The translations under genes and the position numbers were made by a program. A stretch of 64,000 nucleotides of DNA from JAAKFL01 sp964629645 (GTDB lineage Bacteria; Chlamydiota; Chlamydiia; Chlamydiales; SLFE01), in contig CAZVSU010000002.1 of assembly GCA_964629645.1 (NCBI GenBank), positions 5,245 through 69,244 on the forward strand. The letters run 5' to 3'. Shown here piece by piece: positions 9,601 through 18,013 of this stretch. Within the stretch, counting starts at the first letter, position 1. The number at the start of each line of letters is the position of its first letter. The notes beneath the pieces were generated by a model that was not told where the DNA came from, ran no database searches, and saw only the letters and a program-made list of their open reading frames with translations.

Positions 9601-10185
9601 TTAGAAGGCCACTTGAGGCGCCTCAGCGATTTCAGCAGAATCGAATTCCAGCAGACCTGCATCTTCGCTGAAACCGAATAGTCCCGCTAACAAGACCGCC
9701 GGAAACGCTTGTTTGTAGATGTTGAATGCCATCACGGCATCGTTGTAAGCCTGCCTTGAAAACGCAACTTTATTTTCAGTTGATGTCAGCTCTTCACTGA
9801 GTTGCATCATGTTTTCATTCGCTTTTAAATCCGGGTAAGACTCGGAAAGAGCAAACAATCGGCCTAGCGCCCCGGTCAATCCCGCCTCTGCACCGGCGAG
9901 TTCTTCTATTGACTTTTTGTCACCGGGATCTGCGGACTTGAGCCCCTCGACAGCACGCGTTCTTGCCGCCGTGACCGCCTCGAATGTCTCGCGCTCGTGC
10001 TTCATGTATCCTTTTGCTGTTTCGACCAAATTTGGGATAAGGTCGTGTCGACGCTTTAATTGGACTTCGATCTGTGCAAAGGCATTTTGAAATCGATTTT
10101 TAAGTTTGACTAATGTGTTGTATACGTTGACAGAGTAAAAACCAAGTATCAAGAGAAGCGCCAGTATAATTATGGAAATGACCAT
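9601..10185 (-). CDS. lemA: LemA family protein
   Basis: LemA family: a single N-terminal membrane helix (residues about 2-18, VISIIILALLLILGFYSV) followed by a long helical extracytoplasmic domain with the family hallmarks KNRFQNAFAQIEVQLKRRHDLIPNLVE and AYNDAVMAFN. It has 194 residues, normal for the family. The biochemical role is unsettled; it is often co-transcribed with htpX, as here. The start is fixed by AGAGGAG seven bases before the ATG at 10185 and by the consensus promoter just upstream; a longer ORF begins inside that promoter region and is rejected. Confidence 0.93.
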   Translation of the reverse strand: MVISIIILALLLILGFYSVNVYNTLVKLKNRFQNAFAQIEVQLKRRHDLIPNLVETAKGYMKHERETFEAVTAARTRAVEGLKSADPGDKKSIEELAGAEAGLTGALGRLFALSESYPDLKANENMMQLSEELTSTENKVAFSRQAYNDAVMAFNIYKQAFPAVLLAGLFGFSEDAGLLEFDSAEIAEAPQVAF

Positions 10186-10206
10186 AAAAACTCCTCTGTT
10201 AACTTT

Positions 10207-10236
10207 ATTATATGTGGGTGTCGAAAGCGGTGTCAA
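10207..10236 (-). promoter_or_regulatory. Consensus sigma70-type promoter of lemA-htpX
   Basis: On the minus strand, TTGACA (complement of 10231-10236) and TATAAT (complement of 10207-10212) both match consensus exactly, with an 18-base spacer. Predicted transcription starts near 10200, about 15 bases before the lemA start codon, with the ribosome site in between. Confidence 0.85.
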
Positions 10237-10282
10237 GAGCTCTGTCTCGGTCTTAAGATCAATCTTGGAGCCACAATAGACG

Positions 10283-10312
10283 TTGACAAACAACAAAGTC
10301 TATCCCTATGAT
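10283..10312 (+). promoter_or_regulatory. Promoter of the brnQ leader transcript (P1)
   Basis: TTGACA at 10283-10288 and TATGAT at 10307-10312 with an 18-base spacer. The predicted start, about 10318-10320, is only a few bases before the leader ORF at 10323, so the leader peptide would be nearly leaderless. Confidence 0.7.
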
Positions 10313-10322
10313 AGTGAGCGTT

Positions 10323-10418
10323 ATGAAGAATCAAGGCCAAGCTATCATCATCTCTGCCTCATTTTTTGCGGCCTCTCTTGTGTCTCCTACCCTCAATCTC
10401 GTCGTCGTCGTCATTTAA
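10323..10418 (+). CDS. Putative Ile/Val/Leu-rich leader peptide upstream of brnQ
   Basis: A 31-codon ORF (ATG at 10323, TAA at 10416). The peptide has a run of three isoleucines (residues 8-10), scattered leucines, and ends in VVVVI (residues 27-31) just before the stop. Codons for the three branched-chain amino acids are thus concentrated in a short ORF upstream of a branched-chain amino acid transporter gene, the pattern of ilv/ivbL attenuator leaders. A strong hairpin begins on the base after the stop codon. The ribosome-binding site is weak, but the promoter puts the ATG at the very 5' end. Alternative: a chance ORF or a small membrane peptide. Confidence 0.55.
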   Translation: MKNQGQAIIISASFFAASLVSPTLNLVVVVI

Positions 10419-10456
10419 TTGCGCCCGATCTCATGTTTGAATGATTTCGGGCGCAA
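10419..10456 (+). promoter_or_regulatory. Hairpin following the leader ORF (attenuator candidate)
   Basis: A perfect 10-bp stem: TTGCGCCCGA at 10419-10428 pairs with TCGGGCGCAA at 10447-10456. The 18-base loop contains a further TCAT/ATGA pairing. It begins directly after the leader stop codon. No T run follows, so it is not a standard intrinsic terminator; it may act through Rho, pausing or RNA processing. A competing pairing is visible between TTTTGCG at 10364-10370, inside the leader ORF, and CGCAAAA at 10452-10458. Confidence 0.5.
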
Positions 10457-10483
10457 AACAAACAATTTACACAAAGAAAAAAC

Positions 10484-10512
10484 TTGAAAATAAAGTGAAA
10501 ACCCATTAAAAT
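10484..10512 (+). promoter_or_regulatory. Second promoter, immediately upstream of brnQ (P2)
   Basis: TTGAAA at 10484-10489 and TAAAAT at 10507-10512 with a 17-base spacer; predicted start near 10519. A transcript from here would bypass the leader ORF and hairpin. Confidence 0.5.
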
Positions 10513-10541
10513 TTTAGAAACGATTTTATAAAGAGGAAAAA

Positions 10542-11729
10542 ATGGACGCTAAAAATAGATCGACAGTAGTTGCAGCAGGAATGGCAATGTTTTCTATGTT
10601 CTTCGGAGCTGGAAATGTGATCTTCCCTCTCGCTGTCGGACGAGATGCAGGAAATCTTAACCTTTACGCGATAAGCGGACTCTTATTGTCTGCGGTTGGG
10701 ATTCCTCTTGTCGGCTTGATTTCAGCCACGCTTTTTAACGGAAATTACAAGCATTATTTCGAACGAATTGGAAAAATACCCGGATTTTTTCTTGCGCTTT
10801 TCATTATGGGGTTAATAGGCCCTTTTGGCGCGATGCCGAGACTCATCACCGTTTCCCATCTCACACTGAGCATCTATTGGCCGGACGTGACATTTTGGGT
10901 GTTTAGTCTCATCGCCTGCGCGATTGTCTTTCTCTGTACGTTTAAAAAAAACCGTTTGATCGATATTTTAGGGTATTTTCTCACACCCGCACTTTTGATC
11001 GTGTTAGTGATCATCATTGCCAAAGGGCTCTTCAGCGCGGATTCACTTCCTGTCGTCGACAAAAATCCCGGAGACGTTTTTTTCAATGGACTGATCACAG
11101 GTTATGAAATGATGGATCTTTTGGCCACGTTCTTTTTTTCTTCGATCGTTTTGAAAAGTTTGGAAAGCGTTGAAAGACAACAGGGGCACACCAAAAACTT
11201 CCGGAACGTGATCTTTTTGACACTTAAGGCAAGCTTGATCGGAATGGGACTCTTGGCTTTCATTTATATCGGGTTCAGCTATGTCGCCGCCTTTCACGGC
11301 GCGAATCTGACCGGCCTTGGACGAGGTGATTTGCTCGGTGCTGTCGCTCTCCAAATTCTAGGATCATCCGCAGGCATCATCGCCATCTTAGCCGTTTCTT
11401 TGGCCTGTTTGACAACAGCAATAGCACTCGCTGCCGTCTTTGCCGAGTTTTTAACAGATGATTTGACCCAAGGGAAACTCCCCTACGTGCCCAGCCTTGT
11501 GATCACATTACTGACTTGCTTTTTGGTGTCCACGTTAGGTTTTGATGGAATTTCCCAAATACTTGAACCTATTTTGATCATTTGCTACCCGGCCCTGATT
11601 GTGTTAGCCGTTCTTAACATCGCCCATAAGATCGCGCATGTCCAAACCGTCAAATTCCCCTTTGCACTTGCCACAGCGGCTTCGATTGTGTCTTACTTTT
11701 GGCCGAATATCAAAATGATGATGTCATAA
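10542..11729 (+). CDS. brnQ: BrnQ-family branched-chain amino acid:cation symporter
   Basis: LIV-II type carrier for leucine, isoleucine and valine in the inner membrane. It has 395 residues with about twelve hydrophobic segments. The N-terminus MAMFSMFFGAGNVIFPL (near residues 13-29) is the typical BrnQ opening, with FGAGNVIFP highly conserved. AGAGGA precedes the ATG. It is transcribed alone: leader and two promoters upstream, a strong terminator downstream. For an intracellular bacterium that cannot make these amino acids, uptake from the host is the expected role; the leader upstream suggests control by their supply. Confidence 0.93.
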   Translation: MDAKNRSTVVAAGMAMFSMFFGAGNVIFPLAVGRDAGNLNLYAISGLLLSAVGIPLVGLISATLFNGNYKHYFERIGKIPGFFLALFIMGLIGPFGAMPRLITVSHLTLSIYWPDVTFWVFSLIACAIVFLCTFKKNRLIDILGYFLTPALLIVLVIIIAKGLFSADSLPVVDKNPGDVFFNGLITGYEMMDLLATFFFSSIVLKSLESVERQQGHTKNFRNVIFLTLKASLIGMGLLAFIYIGFSYVAAFHGANLTGLGRGDLLGAVALQILGSSAGIIAILAVSLACLTTAIALAAVFAEFLTDDLTQGKLPYVPSLVITLLTCFLVSTLGFDGISQILEPILIICYPALIVLAVLNIAHKIAHVQTVKFPFALATAASIVSYFWPNIKMMMS

Positions 11730-11733
11730 GAAT

Positions 11734-11761
11734 GAAGGAAGGCGCCCGCCTTCCTTCTTTT
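11734..11761 (+). terminator. Intrinsic terminator after brnQ
   Basis: GAAGGAAGGCG (11734-11744) pairs with CGCCTTCCTTC (11747-11757), an 11-bp stem with a minimal loop followed by TTTT. The next gene on the opposite strand ends a few bases further on. Confidence 0.85.
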
Positions 11762-13730
11762 ATTTAACGCTTACAACTTGGTCGTGAGCCCACTTTTCAA
11801 CAGTATGATGAATAGTGCTGCAGAAATGCTCTTGTTTGTAGGGATCATCGCAAGAATAAATATAGCCAAGGCAGATCATACCGGACGAATTGACATACAC
11901 AGTCCCGAGCTCCGACGTCTGCAAATTAAGCGACAGCAGCGCCTTTGTCATTTCCTCTCGAAGTCCCATTGTATCGGAAACAATGATCACATACACAGAC
12001 TCCAGCTCCCGATTCACTGCAATGGCATATGACTCGCTCGGGAAAAGCCCCTGCTCGAGAAGATCGAGCATCATGAGAAACAGCGTTTTGAGTGATTCCG
12101 GTTCGTAGACGCTTCTCATGGATGCAGGTGAAAGAGAGTAGAAAAAATTCTCGAGCAAAAGATCATGATAAATACCCTCGCCTGCCAAAAGATGTCTCAC
12201 TTTGCCGAGCAGCTCATTTTGCTTTGTGATCATGCCGCCATTGTAGTCGCGCAACTTATCAAGAATGCGCTCAAGCTCGGCCACAACAACTTGCCTTGCT
12301 TTATAAAGATCAATAGAATGATCGTCTCGGAGAAACATTTCCTTCGGTAATTTCACACGAAAGACAGTCGCTTCTTTCGGATGACGTTTTCTGATAAAGC
12401 CAACCGTTTTGGAAAAGTCGTGAATATACTCTAAAAATGTGTCGGCCTCCTTGAACAACTCTTCGATTTTCTTGTCGTTCTTTCTCACCACTCTTACGTG
12501 AATGATCGTAAAATACAGATGCGAGAAGGTCTGCTCGTCGAAACTGATGAAAACTTGCGGGATATCGCGAATGTATTTGATTTGATGGCTCAAGCTCAGG
12601 ATATTCCGCATGATCTCTTCTTCGTTTCGAGGCATGAAAACAGGGTGCATCATGTGTTCGATGCGGTCTTTCAAATCATCCGGAAGATCGGACTGCAGCC
12701 TGGCGATCTCGTCTGTGCTAAAAGCGCTTCCATCCATTTTTTCGACCTCGAGGTAAAGCACTCCCATATGTTCTGTCGCTCGGCGGCTTGAAAAAAATGA
12801 TCCTTCTACCAGCTGAGCATGAGGAAGGTAATTATGAACCGCTTTCATAAGATGCCTTTCTTCGAAAATCTCTTTATCGCTCAAAAAATTCACGGCAACT
12901 AAAATCCCAAGAACACGCTTTCGCGTATTTCTCAGCTGCAGTCGCGTCTGAAATAATTTTAAGAAGAGATGGCGTTTTTCAGGGGCCTGCTTAACAGAGT
13001 CTTTTAGGGTTCTGCGATAGAGGTAGCTCAAACTGATGAGACGCCCTAAATGGCGGCTGTCGCGAGCATTCTTAAAGGATTCTCGGCAGAGAACAAGAAC
13101 GTGCTGCATTTCAGTAAAAACATCGTGGTCGAAATGCTCCGGAAGCCGCTTGACAAGATTGGCAATGTGCTCTTGAATCAAGGCTGTTTTTTGATCCGAA
13201 ACGAGCCCCTTTGTTTCAAGTATCTTTCGCGCGTAATACGACGAACCGACCCCAAGCCTGAGTTCTGTCTCCATTGTCGGCAGATTCCGCATGATTTCCT
13301 GATACTCATAATCGCTATGAATATTGATCATCACTTCGACGAATGTGTATTTTTCTTGATCCAATTTGGAAAGGCGAAAATCGATCGCATAAAAAACGCT
13401 GACATCCAATCTGTGCCCCGGCACGAGCCAATTGCTCAACATATCGAAAAAAAACTTAAATGCGTTCACCCGATAGCGCGCCAGCAGAAAAAAAGACAAG
13501 GAGCCCGGCGCCCGGTCGAAATTCGTATAGGAGAGCAGAGGAAGTTGACCATAGAGCTGCTTTTTGAACTCATGCATATCGACAGCATCATTCATCATGT
13601 CAGGAAAATGCTTTTGAAACAGGCATCTAATCGAGCGCTTGGTCGCTTCGTGATAAAGCGAATTTGTCAAATCGCCCTCTTTGAGTTCAAAGTCAGTGAT
13701 AATTGTCGGGAACTCTGATGGGTCTGTCAT
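11760..13730 (-). CDS. Unknown large cytoplasmic protein (656 residues)
   Basis: Not recognised. The 656-residue product has no signal peptide, no membrane helix and no nucleotide-binding motif I can identify. It is mixed alpha/beta, with a very regular charged/hydrophobic pattern in the middle (near residues 230-280, many Arg/Lys) and a segment near 300-420 that alternates strands and helices. The frame is long and open, with normal codon use for the window, so it is a real gene. The ATG at 13730 is preceded by an AT-rich stretch without a clear Shine-Dalgarno sequence. It stands alone between brnQ and the aspartokinase gene. It could be a chlamydia-specific conserved protein. Confidence 0.8.
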   Translation of the reverse strand: MTDPSEFPTIITDFELKEGDLTNSLYHEATKRSIRCLFQKHFPDMMNDAVDMHEFKKQLYGQLPLLSYTNFDRAPGSLSFFLLARYRVNAFKFFFDMLSNWLVPGHRLDVSVFYAIDFRLSKLDQEKYTFVEVMINIHSDYEYQEIMRNLPTMETELRLGVGSSYYARKILETKGLVSDQKTALIQEHIANLVKRLPEHFDHDVFTEMQHVLVLCRESFKNARDSRHLGRLISLSYLYRRTLKDSVKQAPEKRHLFLKLFQTRLQLRNTRKRVLGILVAVNFLSDKEIFEERHLMKAVHNYLPHAQLVEGSFFSSRRATEHMGVLYLEVEKMDGSAFSTDEIARLQSDLPDDLKDRIEHMMHPVFMPRNEEEIMRNILSLSHQIKYIRDIPQVFISFDEQTFSHLYFTIIHVRVVRKNDKKIEELFKEADTFLEYIHDFSKTVGFIRKRHPKEATVFRVKLPKEMFLRDDHSIDLYKARQVVVAELERILDKLRDYNGGMITKQNELLGKVRHLLAGEGIYHDLLLENFFYSLSPASMRSVYEPESLKTLFLMMLDLLEQGLFPSESYAIAVNRELESVYVIIVSDTMGLREEMTKALLSLNLQTSELGTVYVNSSGMICLGYIYSCDDPYKQEHFCSTIHHTVEKWAHDQVVSVK

Positions 13731-13901
13731 GGCAATTTATTATGTTTCGGTTATCAAGTGAAGCATAATGCGATATACAGGATAAAAAAATTTCATGCAA
13801 CAGAAACTAAATGGTGTAGCGCTCGATTCATTTGCGGTCGGATTGACGACTTGAAAAGACGGGCGCGTTTGATCGTCCAAAAAACCCCTGGGCAAATTCA
13901 C

Positions 13902-14681
13902 CTATGACAGGGCTAATTCATAGAGCGCACGGTCCGCCATTTTTAGATTTATATCGGAGATGAGAGTGCCCTTGGCTTTCGGATCAATATATGATCGTAT
14001 CCAAAGGGGCAGATTATTATTCTTTGCCAGCTCTAAACATCGGGGATGAAGAATTCTTCCCCCTTTTTTTAACACCTGTTCAGCCTCGTCGTAGGTAAGA
14101 CGACTGTGGTGCCTTGCCTTACTTGTCAGCTTTGGGTCGAGATCGAAAATACCGGGCACATCTTTATAAAATTCCACGTGGTCGGCACCGATGGCAACGC
14201 CCATGGCAACGGCTGAAATATCCGATCCATTTGGTCCAAGCGTGGTGATTTCTCCGGAGAGACTGCACCCTTGAAAGCCGGCTATAATGGCAACTTTTCC
14301 TTGTTCGAGTGTTTTGATGATGCGGTGCGGCCTTACGTCAACTATTTTAGCGAAAGAGTGTTCATCCGATGTCATAATGCCCGATTGACTCCCTGTGTAA
14401 CTCACTGCCTGCTCGCCGAGCTTGGCAAGAGCCATCGCGAGAAGCGAAATGCTGATGCGCTCTCCAACGCTGACAAGCATATCGTATTCGCGCGAAGGCG
14501 GATTTGGATGGACCTCACGCGCCAGGCTGATCAATTGAGCCGTCGCATTCGCCATCGCACTGACAACAATGACTAGGCGTGGGTGATCTTGTTTTTTATC
14601 AAGTATAATTTTTGCAATTCGTGTAAAATGTTGAGGCGTGGCGACAGAGGCGCCTCCGAATTTCATGACGAGAGTCGACAT
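13902..14681 (-). CDS. Aspartokinase, catalytic domain only
   Basis: Amino-acid kinase fold matching aspartate kinase, the first step from aspartate to meso-diaminopimelate, lysine and threonine. The opening VMKFGGASVA holds the KFGG phosphate-binding motif, SVGERIS follows near residue 80, and YKDVPGIFDLDPK near residue 183 corresponds to the usual TDVDGIYTADPR. At 259 residues it stops after the kinase domain, so the regulatory ACT domains of normal LysC (about 400-450 residues) are missing and feedback inhibition is not expected. The usual GRGGSDT loop reads GPNGSDI. The start at 14681 is chosen because AGGTGG precedes it and it sits next to VMKFGG. It may be a second, specialised isozyme; a full-length LysC elsewhere in the genome is possible. 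Confidence 0.8.
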   Translation of the reverse strand: MSTLVMKFGGASVATPQHFTRIAKIILDKKQDHPRLVIVVSAMANATAQLISLAREVHPNPPSREYDMLVSVGERISISLLAMALAKLGEQAVSYTGSQSGIMTSDEHSFAKIVDVRPHRIIKTLEQGKVAIIAGFQGCSLSGEITTLGPNGSDISAVAMGVAIGADHVEFYKDVPGIFDLDPKLTSKARHHSRLTYDEAEQVLKKGGRILHPRCLELAKNNNLPLWIRSYIDPKAKGTLISDINLKMADRALYELALS

Positions 14682-14789
14682 AGGACCACCTGATAATATC
14701 TTCACCCTCCAATTTAGAAAATCACGCCAATGATGTCATCTAGAATTACGAGCAGGCCGCACTCTCCAAAAAATGGTTTGACCTCTTCC

Positions 14790-14819
14790 TTGATTTTATT
14801 GAAGCCTCTCTGCTACACT
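14790..14819 (+). promoter_or_regulatory. Promoter of rpsA
   Basis: TTGATT at 14790-14795 and an extended -10 TGCTACACT (TACACT at 14814-14819) with an 18-base spacer. It is followed by AAGGAG just before the rpsA ATG at 14858, and lies in the divergent gap to the aspartokinase gene. Confidence 0.6.
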
Positions 14820-14857
14820 ATCCTTAATTAGAAATCAATTAAGGAGCCACCATTAAC

Positions 14858-16567
14858 ATGTCTACAAACCAACAGTATACCTGGGATAATAACAATTTAG
14901 TCGATGACGTTGACTTTCAGGAACAAGAGGCCCAGGAATTCAAAAATTTACTCGCCGATAAAGTCGATAACGAAGCGAGCCGGTCCGACGCGATGATCCC
15001 CGGGAACATCCTAAAGGGAACCATCGTTGAGATCACCAAAGATCACGTCGTCGTTGACGTGGGCCTTAAGTCAGAGGGACTCGTGCCGATCGACGAATTT
15101 TCAGAATCTGAACAAATCGCTCTTGGCGAAGACGTCGAAGTGCTTCTCGACCGCACAGAAGATGAAAACGGCCAAATCGTTCTTTCACGTGAAAAAGCAG
15201 AGCGGCTGCGCCAATGGGAGCACATACTAGAGCATTGTGAAGAAGGTTCGATCGTTAAAGGAAAGGTCTTAAGGAAAGTTAAAGGCGGACTTATGGTCGA
15301 CATCGGCATGGAGGCCTTCCTTCCCGGTTCTCAAATCGACAATAAACGCATCAAAAATCTAGACGAGTATATCGGCAAGACATACGAGTTCAAAATTCTT
15401 AAAATCAACATAGAAAGAAAGAATGTTGTCGTCTCGCGCCGCGAACTTCTTGAAGCCGAGCGTATTTCTAAGAAAACAGAGCTTCTAGAAGAAATCGAGA
15501 TCGGCGACATCCGCACCGGAACTGTCAAAAACATCACCGATTTCGGAGTCTTTCTCGACCTTGATGGTATCGACGGCCTGCTGCACATCACGGATATGAC
15601 ATGGAAAAGAATCAAACATCCATCTGAAATGGTGCAGCTTGGCGACAAGCTGGAAGTGATGATCCTCAACATCGACAAAGAAAAGGGACGCGTTGCTCTT
15701 GGACTCAAACAGAAGGATTCCAATCCTTGGGATGAGATCGAAACGAAGTACCCGCCCGGAACACGAGTCAGAGGAAAGATTGTCAATCTTCTTCCCTACG
15801 GAGCCTTTATCGAGATTGAAGCCGGCATTGAAGGGCTGATCCATGTCTCCGAAATGTCCTGGGTCAAAAACGTGACCGATCCAAGTGAAATCGTCAACAA
15901 GGGCGATGAAGTCGACGCCGTCGTTCTTTCAGTACAGAAAGACGAAGGAAAAATTTCCCTCGGAATGAAACAGATCGAGCACAACCCATGGGATGATGTC
16001 AGCGATAAGTTTCCTGTCGGAAAACAGATCGAAGTCGAAATCAAGAGCTTGACCAATTATGGAGCTTTTGTCGAGCTAGAGCCGGGTGTTGAGGGCTTGA
16101 TCCATATTTCGGATCTTAGCTGGACCAAAAAAGTCTCCCACCCTTCAGAGGTCTTGAAAAAAGGCGATGTCGTCGAGGCGATTATCTTGTCCATCGATAA
16201 GGAAAATAAAAAAATCACCCTCGGCCTGAAACAACTGACCGACAATCCTTGGGAACATATTGAACAAACAATGCCGGTCGGGTCGACAGTCAAAGGAATT
16301 GTCAGCCGCATCACTGCATTTGGCGCATTCGTTGAGCTGCAAGGCGGCATACAGGGTTTGATCCACGTGACGGAACTTTCTGACCAGTTTTTTGGCAAAG
16401 TGGGCGATGTTTTGACCAAGGGCGATGAAGTCACTGCCCGTGTGAAAGGAATCGAACCGGATCAGATGAAGATTTCTTTGTCGACGAAAGAATTCATGAC
16501 AGACGAGAACCAGGAAAATCACGATGATATCTCGTTAAACTCTCCTGAAGAAGGAGATGAGGCGTAA
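14858..16567 (+). CDS. rpsA: 30S ribosomal protein S1
   Basis: Ribosomal protein S1, which binds mRNA on the 30S subunit and helps initiation. Six S1 (OB-fold) repeats are visible in 569 residues. The later ones show the recurring pattern GxFVELxxGxEGLIHxSxLSW...HPSEVxxKGDxVEAxxLxIDxExxKxxLGxKQ. Length is normal (E. coli 557). AAGGAG sits a good distance before the ATG. It is the first gene of the rpsA-nusA-infB-rbfA-truB-ribF series, whose order matches Chlamydia. The C-terminus is acidic. Confidence 0.97.
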   Translation: MSTNQQYTWDNNNLVDDVDFQEQEAQEFKNLLADKVDNEASRSDAMIPGNILKGTIVEITKDHVVVDVGLKSEGLVPIDEFSESEQIALGEDVEVLLDRTEDENGQIVLSREKAERLRQWEHILEHCEEGSIVKGKVLRKVKGGLMVDIGMEAFLPGSQIDNKRIKNLDEYIGKTYEFKILKINIERKNVVVSRRELLEAERISKKTELLEEIEIGDIRTGTVKNITDFGVFLDLDGIDGLLHITDMTWKRIKHPSEMVQLGDKLEVMILNIDKEKGRVALGLKQKDSNPWDEIETKYPPGTRVRGKIVNLLPYGAFIEIEAGIEGLIHVSEMSWVKNVTDPSEIVNKGDEVDAVVLSVQKDEGKISLGMKQIEHNPWDDVSDKFPVGKQIEVEIKSLTNYGAFVELEPGVEGLIHISDLSWTKKVSHPSEVLKKGDVVEAIILSIDKENKKITLGLKQLTDNPWEHIEQTMPVGSTVKGIVSRITAFGAFVELQGGIQGLIHVTELSDQFFGKVGDVLTKGDEVTARVKGIEPDQMKISLSTKEFMTDENQENHDDISLNSPEEGDEA

Positions 16568-16582
16568 ACACTTTTGCCTTAA

Positions 16583-16615
16583 GCGGTTCGGGCCGCCTAT
16601 TTCGACTCGAACCGC
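16583..16615 (+). promoter_or_regulatory. Hairpin between rpsA and nusA
   Basis: GCGGTTCG (16583-16590) pairs with CGAACCGC (16608-16615). No T run follows, so it is more likely an mRNA processing, stability or attenuation element than a strong terminator. Confidence 0.45.
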
Positions 16616-16651
16616 AACACTTAAACCTCACAACCCAGACGGCCATAAAGA

Positions 16652-17983
16652 ATGAATAAGGACCTCATAGCCATTTTTGAATATCTCGAGCGGGAAAAAG
16701 GGATCAAGCGGGACGTTGTCATCGCTGCAATCGAAGAATCCCTCCTGATCGCGGCTAAGAAAAGCATCACCGGCGCAGCCAATGCCACAGTGAGTATCAA
16801 TTCCAAAACCGGAGAGATCGATGTTTTCTGTGAAAAAGAGATTGTCGAAGAGGTAAAAAATGAGGCCCAAGAAATTAGCTTGGAAGACGCCCGCGATATC
16901 GATCCCGATTGCGAACTCGGCCAATACATCGATGTTGTTGTCACGCCTAAGGATTTTGGACGTATAGCCGCCCAGAAAGCGAGGCAGGTGATCACCCAAA
17001 AATTGCGTCACGCAGAACGAGATGTGATTTACGAAGAATATCGCCACCGCATCAATGAACTGATATCGGGCACGGTCAAAAGATTTGTGAGAGGATCAAA
17101 ACTTATCATCGATTTGGGAAAAGTCGAGGGGGTCATGCCCTTGAAAGAGTATCCCCGAACCGAACAGTACCGCATCGGCGACAGGGTCTTTGCCCTTTTA
17201 AAGGCCGTCGAGGAGAACGATCAAGGAGGAGCGGACGTCGTCCTTAGCCGAAGTGATCCCGAATTTGTACGCCAACTTTTCTTTCAGGAAGTTCCTGAAA
17301 TTAGCGACGGAACAGTCGCTATCGACGACATTGTGCGCGATGCCGGCTACCGAACCAAAGTGACGGTGCGCTCCTTTGACCCAAAGGTCGATCCTGTGGG
17401 CGCCTGTGTCGGAATGAGGGGATTGCGCGTGAAGAACATCGTAAGGGAACTCAATAATGAAAAAGTTGACATCATCCCCTACTCATCGGATCCGATTGAA
17501 CTCTTGCAAAATGCACTTAACCCCATCGAAATCCAAAAATTTAGTTTAAACGAAGATGACAAGCAGCTTTCTATCGTTGTGAATGACGATGATTATGCCG
17601 TTGTCATAGGAAAAAGGGGCATGAATGCCCAACTGAATGGTCAGCTCATCGGGTATGATCTCGAGGTCCAGAGAATTTCAGACTACACAAGGGCTATGGC
17701 CGTTCAGCGACTAGAACTCGGTGAAAACCCAGATCCTGCTTTGGATCAAACTCTAGAATCCATAGCAGGCATTAACAACTTCATCTTCGAGCACCTGGTC
17801 GAACATTTTCAAACACCCCGTTCGATATTGTCGGCAAGCCGAGCGGAAATCGAACAGAAGGCGGGAATCGGACCAGAAACAGCTGATATGATTTTGGAAC
17901 AAGTCCAAAAAGATTATATGTATCTTCAGGAAAAATCCTCTCCGGAAACCGAAATTGAAAGTGTTGTTGAAGACACAGAGTAA
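16652..17983 (+). CDS. nusA: Transcription termination/antitermination factor NusA
   Basis: RNA polymerase-associated elongation factor. Its 443 residues show the NusA N-terminal domain (including AIEESLLIAAKK), an S1 domain near residues 130-200 (ISGTVKRFVRGSKLIIDLGKVEGVMP), then KH1 and KH2 with DPVGACVGMRGLRVKNI near 248-264 and VVIGKRGMNAQLN near 312-324. It is shorter than E. coli NusA because the two acidic C-terminal repeats are reduced to one helix-hairpin region. There is no strong ribosome site before the ATG. It lies between rpsA and infB, the conserved position. Confidence 0.97.
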   Translation: MNKDLIAIFEYLEREKGIKRDVVIAAIEESLLIAAKKSITGAANATVSINSKTGEIDVFCEKEIVEEVKNEAQEISLEDARDIDPDCELGQYIDVVVTPKDFGRIAAQKARQVITQKLRHAERDVIYEEYRHRINELISGTVKRFVRGSKLIIDLGKVEGVMPLKEYPRTEQYRIGDRVFALLKAVEENDQGGADVVLSRSDPEFVRQLFFQEVPEISDGTVAIDDIVRDAGYRTKVTVRSFDPKVDPVGACVGMRGLRVKNIVRELNNEKVDIIPYSSDPIELLQNALNPIEIQKFSLNEDDKQLSIVVNDDDYAVVIGKRGMNAQLNGQLIGYDLEVQRISDYTRAMAVQRLELGENPDPALDQTLESIAGINNFIFEHLVEHFQTPRSILSASRAEIEQKAGIGPETADMILEQVQKDYMYLQEKSSPETEIESVVEDTE

Positions 17984-18013
17984 CGAACGTTTGTAAATAA
18001 GGAACAGAAAACT

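Noticed and set aside
10185..10296. N-terminal extension of LemA
   Set aside because: The extra 37 codons cover a consensus promoter and the ribosome site of the ATG at 10185, and do not resemble LemA.
10419..10456. Intrinsic terminator
   Set aside because: The stem is strong but the bases after it are AAACAAACAATTT, with no T run on either strand at the right place.
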